Assembly (NCBI RefSeq): GCF_014904815.1
Contig: NZ_JACZFR010000044.1
Coordinates: 1 to 64,000 of the forward strand
DNA: 64,000 nt
From: Microbulbifer taiwanensis
GTDB lineage: Bacteria > Pseudomonadota > Gammaproteobacteria > Pseudomonadales > Cellvibrionaceae
Reading direction: 5' to 3'
Shown one piece after another: positions 23,001 through 31,621 of this stretch (position 1 is the stretch's first letter; every line of letters begins with the position of its first letter). The notes under the pieces were generated by a model, which saw nothing but the letters and a program-made list of their open reading frames with translations, had not been told where the DNA came from and did not search any database. The translations under genes and the position numbers were made by a program.

Positions 23001-24092
23001 CTCGCCCGCCTGACTCCGACGGAGTGGCGCATCGAAAGGGCGCGGGCCGAGGATGGGGAGAAAGGCAGCATCACGCTCGGCGGTGCTGTCCGCTTTGCCG
23101 CGTCAGCGCCGCCATCGATGAACTTCGAACTGCGCGCGGACAAGGCGCACCTGCTCAGCACCCCGGCGGTGCGCGGCGCCATCTCCGGCAGTATTGCGCT
23201 GACGGGGACCACCGAGGATGCGCAACTGACCGGCCGACTGACCCTGCGTCCGCTGGCGGTGCAGATAGAACAGCTGATCGGCAGCAGCGTGCCGGAAATC
23301 GAAGTGGTTGAGGTGGAGGTGGATGGCCCGGAGGTGGAGAGGGCGCCGCCGTTGCTGCAGAAGATGGACCTGGATATCGAGGTGATACTGGACAAGCAGT
23401 CCTATGTGCGCGGCCTGGGCCTGGACTCCCAGTTGCGCGGAGAGGTGCATATCGGCGGCACCGCCGCCAGGCCCAATACTTCCGGCGAGCTGCGCATCGT
23501 GCGCGGCAGCTTTGACCTGCTGGGCAAGAAGTTTGAGTTGCAGGAGGGGCAGGTTCAGTTCGAGAACAACGAGGCGGCCATCTACGTGAAGGGCCTCTAC
23601 GAACACAGCGACGGCGAGATTACCGCGGAAATATCCGGCAGCCTCAATGGAACCGACGATGACCTGGATGTCACCTTCAGCTCCAGCCCCGCCGCCGCCC
23701 AGGACGAGATTTTCGCCCAGCTGCTGTTCGGCAAATCCCTGTCGGATATATCGCCACTGCAGGCGGTGCGCCTGGTCAGCGTGGTGCGCAGCCTGCAGAG
23801 CGGTGGCTCGGTATTCGACCCGGTGGCCAGGACGCGAGAGCTGTTGGGGGTGGATACACTGGATATCGAACAGGAGGAGGGGGACGAAGGCGACCAGTAC
23901 GCCCTCAGCCTGGGCAAGTACATCACCAACCGCATCTATATCGAGTTGCAGCGCAGTACGGATCCGCTCAATCCCTGGCAGGCGGAAATGCAGATAGAGC
24001 TGCGCCGCAACCTGAACCTGGAGATCCAATCCGCCGACGAGGGGGAAAGCGGCGCCGGTAGTGTGGAGTTACAGTGGAAGAGGGACTATTAA
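20064..24092 (+). CDS. tamB: Translocation and assembly module protein TamB (AsmA-like, DUF490)
   Basis: A 1342-residue protein with an N-terminal membrane anchor (about residues 30-52), a very long repetitive beta-rich middle as in bridge-type lipid transfer proteins, and the C-terminal DUF490/TamB domain (about residues 1000-1342, with FELQEGQVQFEN and FSSSPAAAQDEIFAQLLFGKS). It spans the periplasm from the inner membrane to TamA. The start ATG overlaps the tamA stop (TGATG). The length is normal for the family. Confidence 0.95.
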   Translation: MKALAALAAGYVRALGVVAKSLWQSLSGRGSLLFSLFFVVLLALLYLLGTEQGRVTLTRAAVYSAQKFVPDLAIQVEEIGSERLGAWYFSRLKIDYGADTLAQARDLALDVDLGGLLRKRVDIDTVNAAELLLDIDVLNQFLENRGPAEKEEAEASAEPLSLPAMRLGSLQLDRLQIIDRRFPGLPVTAITADGRYLWEGEPAQLALDIRELNGADLHLALSGSELENDRYQLRFSAAEKPGGFAGSYLQLPEDQALDARGTISLRRTAEDRLLVHIEQFSLPLVKHQFALSGGAEVALSPWKVTSEGLQLQVDDSHHRVSGSVGADGVDAEIKFNRLPLAISQPWQDFLVGGWLNADLGVRGPLSLPSVSGILDLNSNFRFNRTGRAQPLRLQGRVQTDEKVIRIESASLDYAEARLEAEGSVDIGAESLDLRGEIQKLSVDDIRGLLAALPGTEAVEIPPDLQGSVEKLRVAAEGDWKNPVLSATLEANPVYRQLDSRLFAEIEGDLEELNISEFRLQSDSLNISGGGTVAVGKESLQLQLEVDARDFRPARELGLAAAEGVAVDLEAAVGVSGPWANPQLDLHLESDGRYREYRYTLRGGAAGNMDKIVLDRLRLELSNGNGLGKFDLRQLRGPQSLIPQKRAVDGESQPLQNHSRVTALAKEARRLGRKGVAWLEVDGEIEPKAGRARGAVAGRNIPLSLAELAGVRLPATLEGEISIDGEFSGPFTDPQASANLLALGNFRSEPWQLQGDVRYGSGRVDLDGVELVWAERNRLSAHGSLNPQQLDLEIRGNAMLADLDAGLPADIAERGQVTLSISAAGSPQRPQLRGELKVTSEAPGLSRERVQIEPLSLVLDWQTRDRDLHISLAARHGGRQAIDAGATLAVAPILEQLFAERAEGEKMPPLPLKLDSRGSADLSVVAEFVDPEIHAMRGQLNFSIDADGTLERPALNGRIELTNGDYEHRPSNTRLRRIDFLARLTPTEWRIERARAEDGEKGSITLGGAVRFAASAPPSMNFELRADKAHLLSTPAVRGAISGSIALTGTTEDAQLTGRLTLRPLAVQIEQLIGSSVPEIEVVEVEVDGPEVERAPPLLQKMDLDIEVILDKQSYVRGLGLDSQLRGEVHIGGTAARPNTSGELRIVRGSFDLLGKKFELQEGQVQFENNEAAIYVKGLYEHSDGEITAEISGSLNGTDDDLDVTFSSSPAAAQDEIFAQLLFGKSLSDISPLQAVRLVSVVRSLQSGGSVFDPVARTRELLGVDTLDIEQEEGDEGDQYALSLGKYITNRIYIELQRSTDPLNPWQAEMQIELRRNLNLEIQSADEGESGAGSVELQWKRDY

Positions 24093-24173
24093 TTTCAGGG
24101 CCGAATCGCGCGTTTACGGTGTATTGTGCCGCGCGCGACTCAGCGGCTGCAAATTCAATAAACCGGAAACACC

Positions 24174-26987
24174 ATGGAAGGATTCCGCCAGGATCGCCGC
24201 AACTTCATCAAGCTCTGCACTGTCGCCGGCATTACCCTCTTCGCCGCACCGTCACTGTGGCAGCTTGGCCGCGCCCGACAGGCGGGCTCTTCCACTGGTA
24301 AACTCAATTGGCGCGGTGACGGGCCCGACCCAGCCTTTCGCAGCGATGGTATCGCCAAGGTTACCGGCCAGAAAATTTTCGGGCGCGACTACCGCGCCAG
24401 GGACATGTCTGACTGGCCGCAACAGCAGCACTATGCGCTGGCATTGCGCTGCAATCGGGTGGAGCGGCGCTTTACCGGCATCGACTGGACCCAGGTGCCC
24501 GCGGATTCCCAGCCCTATGCGCGCATCACCGCCCAGAGCCTGGTAGACAGAAAACTGAAGCTGCCGCCCTTCTACGGCGAGGCGATGCTGCTGCCCGAGG
24601 GGCAGTCGCCCTACTATTACGGCCACGTGGTGGCCATGCTGCTGTTCGACGATTTCGAGAAGTACGCCATTGCCAAGCAGGCGCTGCAGTTCAACGAGCG
24701 CATCATTCGCTACGGTGAGGAGACACCGCCGGTAGAGCGGGATCCCTATGCCAGCTGGCGAATTATCCGCGTCGAAGGCAAGGGCGGGCCGACCGGGGAG
24801 GACCTCTATTCGCCGCTGCAGGACGGTCTCTTTTTTCCCCAGTATCGCGATCGCAAAGCCGAGTGGCCGACGGTCGCGAACCAGGCCGGCGATGTCAGCG
24901 AGCGGGGTATCTACTACGCGGGACAGATTCGCAATCAGGTGGAGCGGGAGTCTGCGGCCGGCAACTGGCACCTGGTGCGTGGCCAGTACGAAACCCAGAT
25001 CATCGACCCGATGATGATGGAACCGGAGGCCGCCAATGGCTGGCTCGACAGCGCCCGCAGTACCCTGCACCTGGTACTCACCTCCCAGTCGCCGCAGGAT
25101 TTCCAGGAAATGGCTGCGCACATGGTCGCCGAGAGCGATTTCGCCGCCGATATAAAAAATATCGTGGTGCACTCCGCTGTTGTTGGCGGCGGCTTCGGCG
25201 GCAAGGATCACTCCATCTTTCCCTACTATGGGCTGGTAGCGGCGCTTTTCGGGACGGCCCCGGTGCGCCTCGCCAACAACCGCTTCGAACAGTTCCAGGC
25301 CGGCCTCAAGCGCCACCCTTTCCGTATGCAAAACACCCTGGCGGTGGATCGTAAGAGTGGTAAATTCCAGGCGCTGGTAGCGGAAATGCAGGTGGACGGC
25401 GGCGGCCGCCAGAACTTCAGTCCCGCCATTGCCATGGTGGGCGCCAGCGCGATACAGGGAGTCTATTACCTGCCGCGCAACGACATCATATCCGTCGCCA
25501 ACCAGTCGATGAATGTGGATTCGGGTTCCATGCGCGGCTTCGGCACCCTGCAGACGATGACCGCGATGGAGATGATGGTGAACCAGGCCGCCGAGGAACT
25601 CGGGATGGATCCCATTGAGCTGCGCCTGCGCAACGCCTTCGAGACCGGCTGGCGCAACACCCAGGGCGCCGTGCCCATGGTCGGTGTGCGCTACCGGGAA
25701 ATGCTCGAGCGCGCCCGCCAGCACCCCATCTGGCAGGAGCGCGCGGAGCGCAAGAAGATTTTCGAGAGCAAGAATCCCGGCTACCTGTTCGGCACCGGTT
25801 ACGCTATAGCGACCAAGGATTACGGCACCGGCGCCGCTGCCCCCAGTTCCGCGGTGCAGTTCGATCCCGAAGGCAGGTTGTCGCTCGCGGTGGAATTTAT
25901 GGAGATGGGCACCGGAATAGGGACTTCCCAGTCCCTGCTGCTGGAAAGCGTTCTGGGTCGCGCAGCGGAGCACTGCGAAGTGGGGGTCGTAGATGCGTGG
26001 CGCGGCCTGCAGCAGTTCCAGACCGAAAGCCCCTACACCATGAGCCAGGAACACCAGGACCAGATGTCCACCAATCCCCTGTGGACCCCGGTGATAGGCA
26101 TGGCCAGCGCCGCTTCCATGTCCGCCTATTTCCAGAGCCACGTCACACTGCAGGCAGCGCAGATACTCTTTCAACAGGGGCTGCTGCCGGCGGCCAGGCG
26201 CCTGTGGCAGCGGGACAACATTGATCCGGCGCAGTTGCAGTGGCAGGACGGCGAGCTCCAACTGGAGGGACTGCCGCTGCTGTCGCTGGCACGACTGGCG
26301 GCGGAAGCCCACCGCAACGGCGATGTCACCGGCGTGATGGTGCATGGTTTCAATCGCTGGGAGTGGACGGAAGCGGAATTCGATCTGGGAGGCGAGCGCC
26401 AGACCTGGGTCATCGATGGCCTGGCGCTGCGTCGCGGCGGCAGCGCCGACAGGGTCCGCGCCGAGGAATACCAGGTGGTGAAGCGCAAGGCCGTGCGCTA
26501 TCCGAGAACGGCGTTGAACAACGCCATGGTCACCTACTACGCGCCCACCGCGGCGCTGGTGGAAGTGGCAGTGAATCCCGGTACCGGCGAAGTCACCATT
26601 CACGGCCTGCAGAACTATATGGATTGCGGCCGCCCCATAGTGCGCCAGCTGGTGGAGGGGCAGATAGAGGGCGGTGTGGCCATGGGGATTGGCCACGCTC
26701 TCTACGAATTCCTGCCACCGCTGGGCGAGGGTGCCGGCAACGGCAGCTGGAACCTGAACCGCTATCAGGTGCCGCTGGCGAAACATGTGCCGGTATGGAA
26801 CCAGCAGCACGAAATGCTGCCGCCGGAAACGGATAAAGATCCCCACAAGGGCATTGCCGAGGTGGTGATGATCCCGATTGTCGCGGCCCTGGCAGAGGCC
26901 ATCTACCAGGCCACCGGCAAGCGATTCAACGAGACGCCGATCACGCCGGAAAAACTGCGCCGTGCGCTCAATCCCCAGGTTCTGTGA
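24174..26987 (+). CDS. Tat-exported xanthine dehydrogenase-family molybdopterin-binding subunit
   Basis: A 937-residue molybdenum hydroxylase large subunit. The N-terminus has a twin-arginine signal (RRNFIKLC followed by a hydrophobic stretch), so the enzyme works in the periplasm. GGGFGGKDHSIFPYYG binds the Mo cofactor, and the C-terminal KGIAEVVMIP carries the expected active-site Glu. With the 2Fe-2S and cytochrome c subunits encoded next it forms a three-part aldehyde or N-heterocycle dehydrogenase. No FAD subunit is present, so electrons should leave through heme c. The substrate is unknown. It starts 82 bases after tamB. Confidence 0.9.
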   Translation: MEGFRQDRRNFIKLCTVAGITLFAAPSLWQLGRARQAGSSTGKLNWRGDGPDPAFRSDGIAKVTGQKIFGRDYRARDMSDWPQQQHYALALRCNRVERRFTGIDWTQVPADSQPYARITAQSLVDRKLKLPPFYGEAMLLPEGQSPYYYGHVVAMLLFDDFEKYAIAKQALQFNERIIRYGEETPPVERDPYASWRIIRVEGKGGPTGEDLYSPLQDGLFFPQYRDRKAEWPTVANQAGDVSERGIYYAGQIRNQVERESAAGNWHLVRGQYETQIIDPMMMEPEAANGWLDSARSTLHLVLTSQSPQDFQEMAAHMVAESDFAADIKNIVVHSAVVGGGFGGKDHSIFPYYGLVAALFGTAPVRLANNRFEQFQAGLKRHPFRMQNTLAVDRKSGKFQALVAEMQVDGGGRQNFSPAIAMVGASAIQGVYYLPRNDIISVANQSMNVDSGSMRGFGTLQTMTAMEMMVNQAAEELGMDPIELRLRNAFETGWRNTQGAVPMVGVRYREMLERARQHPIWQERAERKKIFESKNPGYLFGTGYAIATKDYGTGAAAPSSAVQFDPEGRLSLAVEFMEMGTGIGTSQSLLLESVLGRAAEHCEVGVVDAWRGLQQFQTESPYTMSQEHQDQMSTNPLWTPVIGMASAASMSAYFQSHVTLQAAQILFQQGLLPAARRLWQRDNIDPAQLQWQDGELQLEGLPLLSLARLAAEAHRNGDVTGVMVHGFNRWEWTEAEFDLGGERQTWVIDGLALRRGGSADRVRAEEYQVVKRKAVRYPRTALNNAMVTYYAPTAALVEVAVNPGTGEVTIHGLQNYMDCGRPIVRQLVEGQIEGGVAMGIGHALYEFLPPLGEGAGNGSWNLNRYQVPLAKHVPVWNQQHEMLPPETDKDPHKGIAEVVMIPIVAALAEAIYQATGKRFNETPITPEKLRRALNPQVL

Positions 26988-26998
26988 GGAGATGCTGA

Positions 26999-27544
26999 AT
27001 GGCCAGGATTCCCGTAACGATGGTAGTCAATGGCGAACAGGTGGGGCCTGTGGAGTTGGACGAGTACACCTCCATGCTCGACTTCCTGCAGGAATACCTG
27101 AATCTGACCGGCACCAAGCTGGGTTGCGGAATCGGTGTCTGTCGGGCCTGTAGCGTCATCGTTGAAGGGGCGGACGGTTCGCTGGAATCAGTGCGCAGCT
27201 GTATCAACAATGTGGGGCGCTTTGACGGTAAGAAAGTCACCACCGTCGAAGGGTTGGCGGAGCACAATGCCGAGGGCGAAATCGTGGCCCTGTCGCCGAT
27301 CCAGCAGGCCTTTTTACGCAACTTTTCCTTCCAGTGTGGCTGGTGCACCGCCGGTTTCGTCAACGCCGCCACCGTGTTGCTCGACCGCCTCAGGCGCGAG
27401 CCGGTGGCAGCGGACAGGGTGGAGGACACCATCGACGAGGCGCTGGGTGAGCATATCTGCCGCTGCACCGGCTATGTGCGTTATTTCCGCGCGGTCCGGG
27501 AGGTGATCGAATCGACGCCCGGGCTGGTAAAGGAGGCGGAGTAG
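26999..27544 (+). CDS. 2Fe-2S subunit of periplasmic molybdenum hydroxylase
   Basis: A 181-residue electron-transfer subunit with a plant-type ferredoxin domain (cluster ligands in GCGIGVCRAC and a further Cys near residue 65) and a C-terminal helical domain with the second 2Fe-2S site (CGWCTAGF and CRCTGY). It has no signal peptide of its own and probably travels through Tat with the large subunit. GAGGAG overlaps the stop of the preceding gene and lies well placed before ATG 26999. The cytochrome gene begins directly after its stop. Confidence 0.94.
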   Translation: MARIPVTMVVNGEQVGPVELDEYTSMLDFLQEYLNLTGTKLGCGIGVCRACSVIVEGADGSLESVRSCINNVGRFDGKKVTTVEGLAEHNAEGEIVALSPIQQAFLRNFSFQCGWCTAGFVNAATVLLDRLRREPVAADRVEDTIDEALGEHICRCTGYVRYFRAVREVIESTPGLVKEAE

Positions 27545-28768
27545 ATGCACAGGATCATCGTCGCCCTGGCCGCGCTGCTGCTCGGCCAGACAGTAGCCGC
27601 ACAGACATCCTATGAAAAAGGCCGTTACCTGGCCGCCGCCGCCGACTGTGTCGCCTGCCACACGGCGGTCAACGGGCGTCCATTTATCGGCGGCCGGCCC
27701 TTTCACACACCCTTCGGTACTCTCTACTCTACCAATATCACCCCGGACGAGAAAACCGGCATCGGCAACTACACCCTGGCAGATTTCAGGGCGTCCATGC
27801 ATCGCGGCAAGGGAGTTCACGGCAATCTCTACCCGGCCATGCCCTACACCTCCTACTACCTGGTCAGTGAGGAGGACATAGAGGCGCTCTACGACTATTT
27901 CATGCAGTTGCCGCCGGTGGAGTACACGGCGCCAAGAAACCAATTGATGTTTCCCGCCAACCTGCGCTTCGGCCTGACCTTCTGGAACTGGATCTTCTTT
28001 GACCGGGAACCACTGGCGCAGCCGCAGGGCAAGAGCCCCGAGTGGCAGCGCGGCAACTACCTGGTCAACGCACTGGGCCATTGCGGCGAGTGCCACACAC
28101 CGCGCAATTTCGCCCAGGCGATGCGCAGGGACCGGCATTTCGCCGGCAACCTGCTCGAGGGTTGGGATGCGGTGGACATCAGGCCCCGGGCGCTGCTGCG
28201 ACAGGGTTGGGACAGGGAGCATCTGCGACAGTTGTTCACCACCGGCGCCAGCGATCGCGGCACCGCCTTCGGGGAAATGTTCCGGGTCGTGGAGCACAGC
28301 CTCAGCCATCTTTCCGGCGACGATATCAATGCAATCATCACCTATTTGCTCGACGGCAGTGACGAAACCTCGCGTGTCGAGGGCCAGCCCGAGCTGGCCG
28401 CCGAGCGCTACGCCCAGGGACGTGCGGATTTTGTCGCCTACTGTGCCGGCTGTCACGGCCGCGAGGGACGCGGCATAGTGCTCGACTTTGCGCCGCCGAT
28501 GGACGGCAATGCCGGTATCCGCGGCCAGAGCCCATACAACACCATCGCGGTGATTCTGCGCGGCCTGCCGGCGCAGCGTATGGATCGCAATAATGCCCGC
28601 GCCGGCATGCAGGGGTTTCACCGGGAGCTGGACGATGCGCGCGTGGCCGCCCTGGTGAACTTTATGCGCACTGCCTGGGGTGGCTCCAAGGATGAGGTAA
28701 AGGTGCAGGAAGTGGCGGAGATCCGCCACCAGTTGCAGGAGCACGGCTACCTGGAAGCCGCGCAATAA
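27545..28768 (+). CDS. Triheme cytochrome c subunit of molybdenum hydroxylase
   Basis: A 407-residue exported protein: signal peptide ending near VAAQ (residue 19), then three heme c sites CVACH (about residue 37), CGECH (about 182) and CAGCH (about 302). This is the layout of the membrane-linked alcohol/aldehyde dehydrogenase cytochrome subunits that accept electrons from a molybdenum or quinoprotein dehydrogenase and pass them to quinone or an oxidase. It starts on the base after the 2Fe-2S stop, so the three genes form a tight operon. Confidence 0.93.
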   Translation: MHRIIVALAALLLGQTVAAQTSYEKGRYLAAAADCVACHTAVNGRPFIGGRPFHTPFGTLYSTNITPDEKTGIGNYTLADFRASMHRGKGVHGNLYPAMPYTSYYLVSEEDIEALYDYFMQLPPVEYTAPRNQLMFPANLRFGLTFWNWIFFDREPLAQPQGKSPEWQRGNYLVNALGHCGECHTPRNFAQAMRRDRHFAGNLLEGWDAVDIRPRALLRQGWDREHLRQLFTTGASDRGTAFGEMFRVVEHSLSHLSGDDINAIITYLLDGSDETSRVEGQPELAAERYAQGRADFVAYCAGCHGREGRGIVLDFAPPMDGNAGIRGQSPYNTIAVILRGLPAQRMDRNNARAGMQGFHRELDDARVAALVNFMRTAWGGSKDEVKVQEVAEIRHQLQEHGYLEAAQ

Positions 28769-28820
28769 GTCGGGCCGCGAAAACAGCCTTGAAATTTTTA
28801 TGACCGTCAGGGACGAAGGT

Positions 28821-29501
28821 ATGCAATACGCCGCGATACTACTCGCCGCCGGCTATTCGCGCCGTTTTGGCAGCGACAAACGCCTGGCCAGCATCGATGG
28901 GGAGCCCATGCTGCTGGCCAGCCTGCGCAGGCTGCAGATGGCAATGGCCGGTATGTCCAAAGTCGACCTGCAACTGGTGGTGCGTGCCAGGGACCCGCTG
29001 GTTGCGCCGATGCTGGCCGGTATGGTGTTCGAAAACCCGGACAGCCTGCTGCAGGCACCGGTCTGGCCGGTGGGTATGGGGGTGAGTATTGCCGCGGGTG
29101 TGAAGGCGCTGCTGGGCCGCGGTTGCAGGCCCGACTCGGTGGCCATCTGCCTGGCGGATATGCCCTTTGTCGAACCCGACACCCTGCGGCGCCTGATGTT
29201 TGCCGCCCGGCCCAACAGTATCTGCGTGCCCGTCTTTGAGGGGCAGCGCGGTCACCCGGTGGTATTCGGGAAAAAATATTTTGCCGAGCTGCAGAAACTG
29301 CGCGGTAGCCGCGGTGCAGAGAAAATCCTGCGCGCGCACCGGAGCTCAGTACGCGAGCTGGCCGTGGAGGATTCCGGAGTCATCCTGGATATTGACCGGC
29401 CGCAGGATTTCCACTCAGCAGTGCAGCCGGATCCAGCCGGTAGAAATTTTGCAGCTCCCGGTAGAGCCGGGGGTGCGCGGTCCGCATCGCAGTGGGGATA
29501 A
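28821..29501 (+). CDS. MocA-like molybdenum cofactor nucleotidyltransferase
   Basis: A 226-residue protein of the MobA/MocA NTP-transferase family; the signature LLAAGYSRRFGSDKRL at the N-terminus, CLADMPFV (metal-binding Asp) and GQRGHPVVFGKKYF are visible. It likely makes the cytosine form of the Mo cofactor needed by the hydroxylase encoded upstream. ATG 28821 has GACGAAGGT in front; ATG 28800 is an alternative. The last 40 or so codons, after DIDRPQDF, are not family-like and overlap the convergent mtfA 3' end by 122 bases. Confidence 0.9.
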   Translation: MQYAAILLAAGYSRRFGSDKRLASIDGEPMLLASLRRLQMAMAGMSKVDLQLVVRARDPLVAPMLAGMVFENPDSLLQAPVWPVGMGVSIAAGVKALLGRGCRPDSVAICLADMPFVEPDTLRRLMFAARPNSICVPVFEGQRGHPVVFGKKYFAELQKLRGSRGAEKILRAHRSSVRELAVEDSGVILDIDRPQDFHSAVQPDPAGRNFAAPGRAGGARSASQWG

Positions 29502-30234
29502 CAAAAAAGCTCTCTGTGGCCACGGCGAAAAACTCTGCCGGTGACTCGGCGCCATAGAGATCCAGTACTGCCGGTGCTTCCTGTTCACCTTCGTGGGCGC
29601 GGCGCTGTAAGCGCTCGAATTCCGCCCCCAGCACCTGGGCCCAGTTTTTCCCCTTTTCGGCCGCGTCGAACAGGGGGCGTCCATCGTAATAGCCATCCTC
29701 CTCGTCGATCTTGTGCGCAAACTCGTGCAGCGCCACATTGCGGCCCTGTTCCGGGTGCTGTAAATCCTCGGCGAGATCCCCCCAGGACAAAACCACCGGG
29801 CCGCGGTAGTGGGCCTCGCCCTCACGCGCGCTGTGGCCGACCGTTTCGATATAGCCATCGCGGTGGGTTTCGGTGGCGACATAGGTTTCCGGGTAGAGAA
29901 GCACCGTATAGAGATTCGGGTAGCAGCGGTTCTCGCGGCCGAGCAGCAACAGACAGGCGTGGGCAGCTACCGCCGTGCGCATTCTCTCGGTGACCTGCAG
30001 GTCCTCGCAGCCGACGAATTCCTTTTCGTGGAGGAAGAGCGCGATATTGGCCAGCAGCTCTTTTTGCTGTTGCCCGCGCAGGTGGCGGTAGAGGGGCAGG
30101 ATTTCTGCAATCAGCTGTTGCTGTTCGCCGGTCAGTGGCCTGGAGCGCAGGTAGTGGCGGCGCCAGCTCTGGTAGTAGTGGGGGATCAGCCACAGCAGTA
30201 TTGCCAGCAGTATGATCGCGAGGAAAGTGGTCAT
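29380..30234 (-). CDS. mtfA: Zinc-dependent peptidase MtfA
   Basis: A 284-residue protein with an N-terminal membrane segment (about residues 3-18) and an M90-type metallopeptidase domain: HEFAHKIDEEDGYYDG is the zinc motif, and downstream ESPAEFFAVATESFF supplies the third ligand. In E. coli MtfA (YeeI) binds the repressor Mlc and so affects glucose uptake. There the protein is soluble, so the membrane segment here is a variant found in some relatives. The 3' end overlaps the mocA-like gene tail to tail. Confidence 0.92.
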   Translation of the reverse strand: MTTFLAIILLAILLWLIPHYYQSWRRHYLRSRPLTGEQQQLIAEILPLYRHLRGQQQKELLANIALFLHEKEFVGCEDLQVTERMRTAVAAHACLLLLGRENRCYPNLYTVLLYPETYVATETHRDGYIETVGHSAREGEAHYRGPVVLSWGDLAEDLQHPEQGRNVALHEFAHKIDEEDGYYDGRPLFDAAEKGKNWAQVLGAEFERLQRRAHEGEQEAPAVLDLYGAESPAEFFAVATESFFVIPTAMRTAHPRLYRELQNFYRLDPAALLSGNPAAGQYPG

Positions 30235-30276
30235 GGTTTTTATGGGGCGTCCGTTCGACTGAATCTATTCGGGATT

Positions 30277-30939
30277 CTAGGGAATTCCGTACTTGCGCGC
30301 GAGCCTGTCAATATCATCTCCGGGGCGTCGCCGCTTGGTGCACTTGACATTGAAATCCTGGGTGAGATTGCTGTCGATATCGTCGGGCAGCAGTTTTTTG
30401 ACTTCCCAACAGCGGTCTCCCTGTTGAACAAAGGTGCCTGTGCTGGTCATGTGCTCGGTGTCGCGCGAGTCGAACTTCTGCACCCTCTTGCGCTCGCGAG
30501 CGAGTTTTTCGGCGAGGCGCGGATCGAATACTGTGGAGCGGGATTTGGCGCCGGGATCCGGCGCTATCGTTTGCAAAGGCTGGTCGATTGTCCCGGAGAC
30601 TTCCTCTGCAGGGGCCGTGGAAACGGTTTGCTTTTCGAGGGAGAGCGCCGTATCGGCGGGGTTCACTGCCCCGACAGGAGATTCCGATTTTGTAGGTAAT
30701 GCTGGCTCCCCTGGCGGGCCGACCGCCTCTGTCGGCGCCGGCGCAGACTCGGGTACCGGCGGTTGTACGATGGTGATACGGATAGGCGCGCTGTAGGGTG
30801 GCGGGTTGCGATCCGGTGAAAGGGGCAGTGTCAGCAGCATAGCGTGCAGCGCAACGGCGATCAGCAGAGCGAGGATCACGCGCCGGGATTGGAGTGTATC
30901 TAACGGTGGTTGCTGAAAAAGCTCAATGGCGTGCGACAC
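30277..30939 (-). CDS. Single-pass membrane protein with proline-rich region, TonB-like, unknown function
   Basis: A 220-residue protein. One transmembrane segment (about residues 23-43, RRVILALLIAVALHAMLLTL) is followed by a Pro/Ala/Glu-rich periplasmic stretch (about 50-140) and a small basic C-terminal domain with two Cys (RCWEVK and NVKCTKRR). The layout recalls TonB or TolA, but no TonB C-terminal domain is evident. GTG 30939 is chosen since the open frame upstream looks non-coding. It lies 42 bases upstream of mtfA in the same direction. Confidence 0.7.
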   Translation of the reverse strand: MSHAIELFQQPPLDTLQSRRVILALLIAVALHAMLLTLPLSPDRNPPPYSAPIRITIVQPPVPESAPAPTEAVGPPGEPALPTKSESPVGAVNPADTALSLEKQTVSTAPAEEVSGTIDQPLQTIAPDPGAKSRSTVFDPRLAEKLARERKRVQKFDSRDTEHMTSTGTFVQQGDRCWEVKKLLPDDIDSNLTQDFNVKCTKRRRPGDDIDRLARKYGIP

Positions 30940-31143
30940 GGTGGAGCGCTGCTTTCCGTTGCAAGAGGGGTCTGTTTCTTTGGAGTAGTGACGGGGAGGT
31001 TGGTTCCGGATGCTGGTGGGGTGAGGAAGGACTCCAAAACGCTTTGGCGTTTCTGACCCTGCGGGCTCGCTACGCTCGGTCTCATCGCGCCGGCGCGCAT
31101 TGATCGAACATGAGGAGGTTCGTCCACCGCCCGAGCACGCCAA

Positions 31144-31177
31144 ACAAAAAAGGCCCGATCCTTTCGGATCGGGCCCT
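31144..31177 (-). terminator. Intrinsic terminator of tRNA-Arg
   Basis: On the minus strand, GGCCCGATCC and GGATCGGGCC form a perfect 10-bp stem with a GAAA loop, followed by a run of seven T. It is placed directly after the tRNA. Confidence 0.93.
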
Positions 31178-31184
31178 TCTCGTA

Positions 31185-31261
31185 TGGCGCGCTCGGGAGG
31201 ATTCGAACCTCCGACCGCCTGGTTCGTAGCCAGGTACTCTATCCAGCTGAGCTACGAGCGC
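31185..31261 (-). tRNA. tRNA-Arg, anticodon ACG
   Basis: A 77-base cloverleaf: acceptor GCGCTCG/CGAGCGC, D arm GCTCAGCTGGATAGAGT, anticodon stem CCTGG/CCAGG with loop CTACGAA (anticodon ACG, read as ICG), T arm GGAGGTTCGAATCCTCC and an encoded CCA end. It reads CGU, CGC and CGA codons after A-to-I editing. Confidence 0.98.
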
Positions 31262-31274
31262 GTTGTGGTTGCGA

Positions 31275-31303
31275 ACTATAGTGAGTTGGCTTGGCGGAGT
31301 CAA
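31275..31303 (-). promoter_or_regulatory. Sigma-70 promoter of tRNA-Arg
   Basis: On the minus strand TTGACT (31303-31298) and TATAGT (31280-31275) are separated by exactly 17 bases, placing the start of transcription about 7 bases before the tRNA 5' end. The rest of the 360-base stretch 31262-31621 before the FtsH gene shows no gene. Confidence 0.85.
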
Positions 31304-31621
31304 CTCTTTTTTTCAGTCTTTCTAAGAAAAAAACCTTAAAAATCCGCAAGTTACCGAACTTGCTTGGCACCCGTTGGTCGCCGTTGCAGCTCGATAGGGC
31401 GCGCATTCTGCCGCGGTGGGCGGCGCTTTGCAAGCCCTTTTTGGCAGATTTCTTTTCCCCGGCCGCTACCCGCCGGATCGATCGAGCCGGCGGGCATTTG
31501 GCGGGGACAGTGGGCCGGGAAACTATACTGGTCCCAGTTGGCCCGCGACTTGGGAGAGGGGCGGGTTTCGCTCGATCCCGGGGCCCAGGGGGCCGGCGCC
31601 CGCCAATGACAGTGAACACCT

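Noticed and set aside
24252..26846. 864-codon minus-strand frame opposite the molybdenum subunit
   Set aside because: His- and Gly-rich composition typical of antisense translation; the plus strand shows Tat signal and cofactor motifs.
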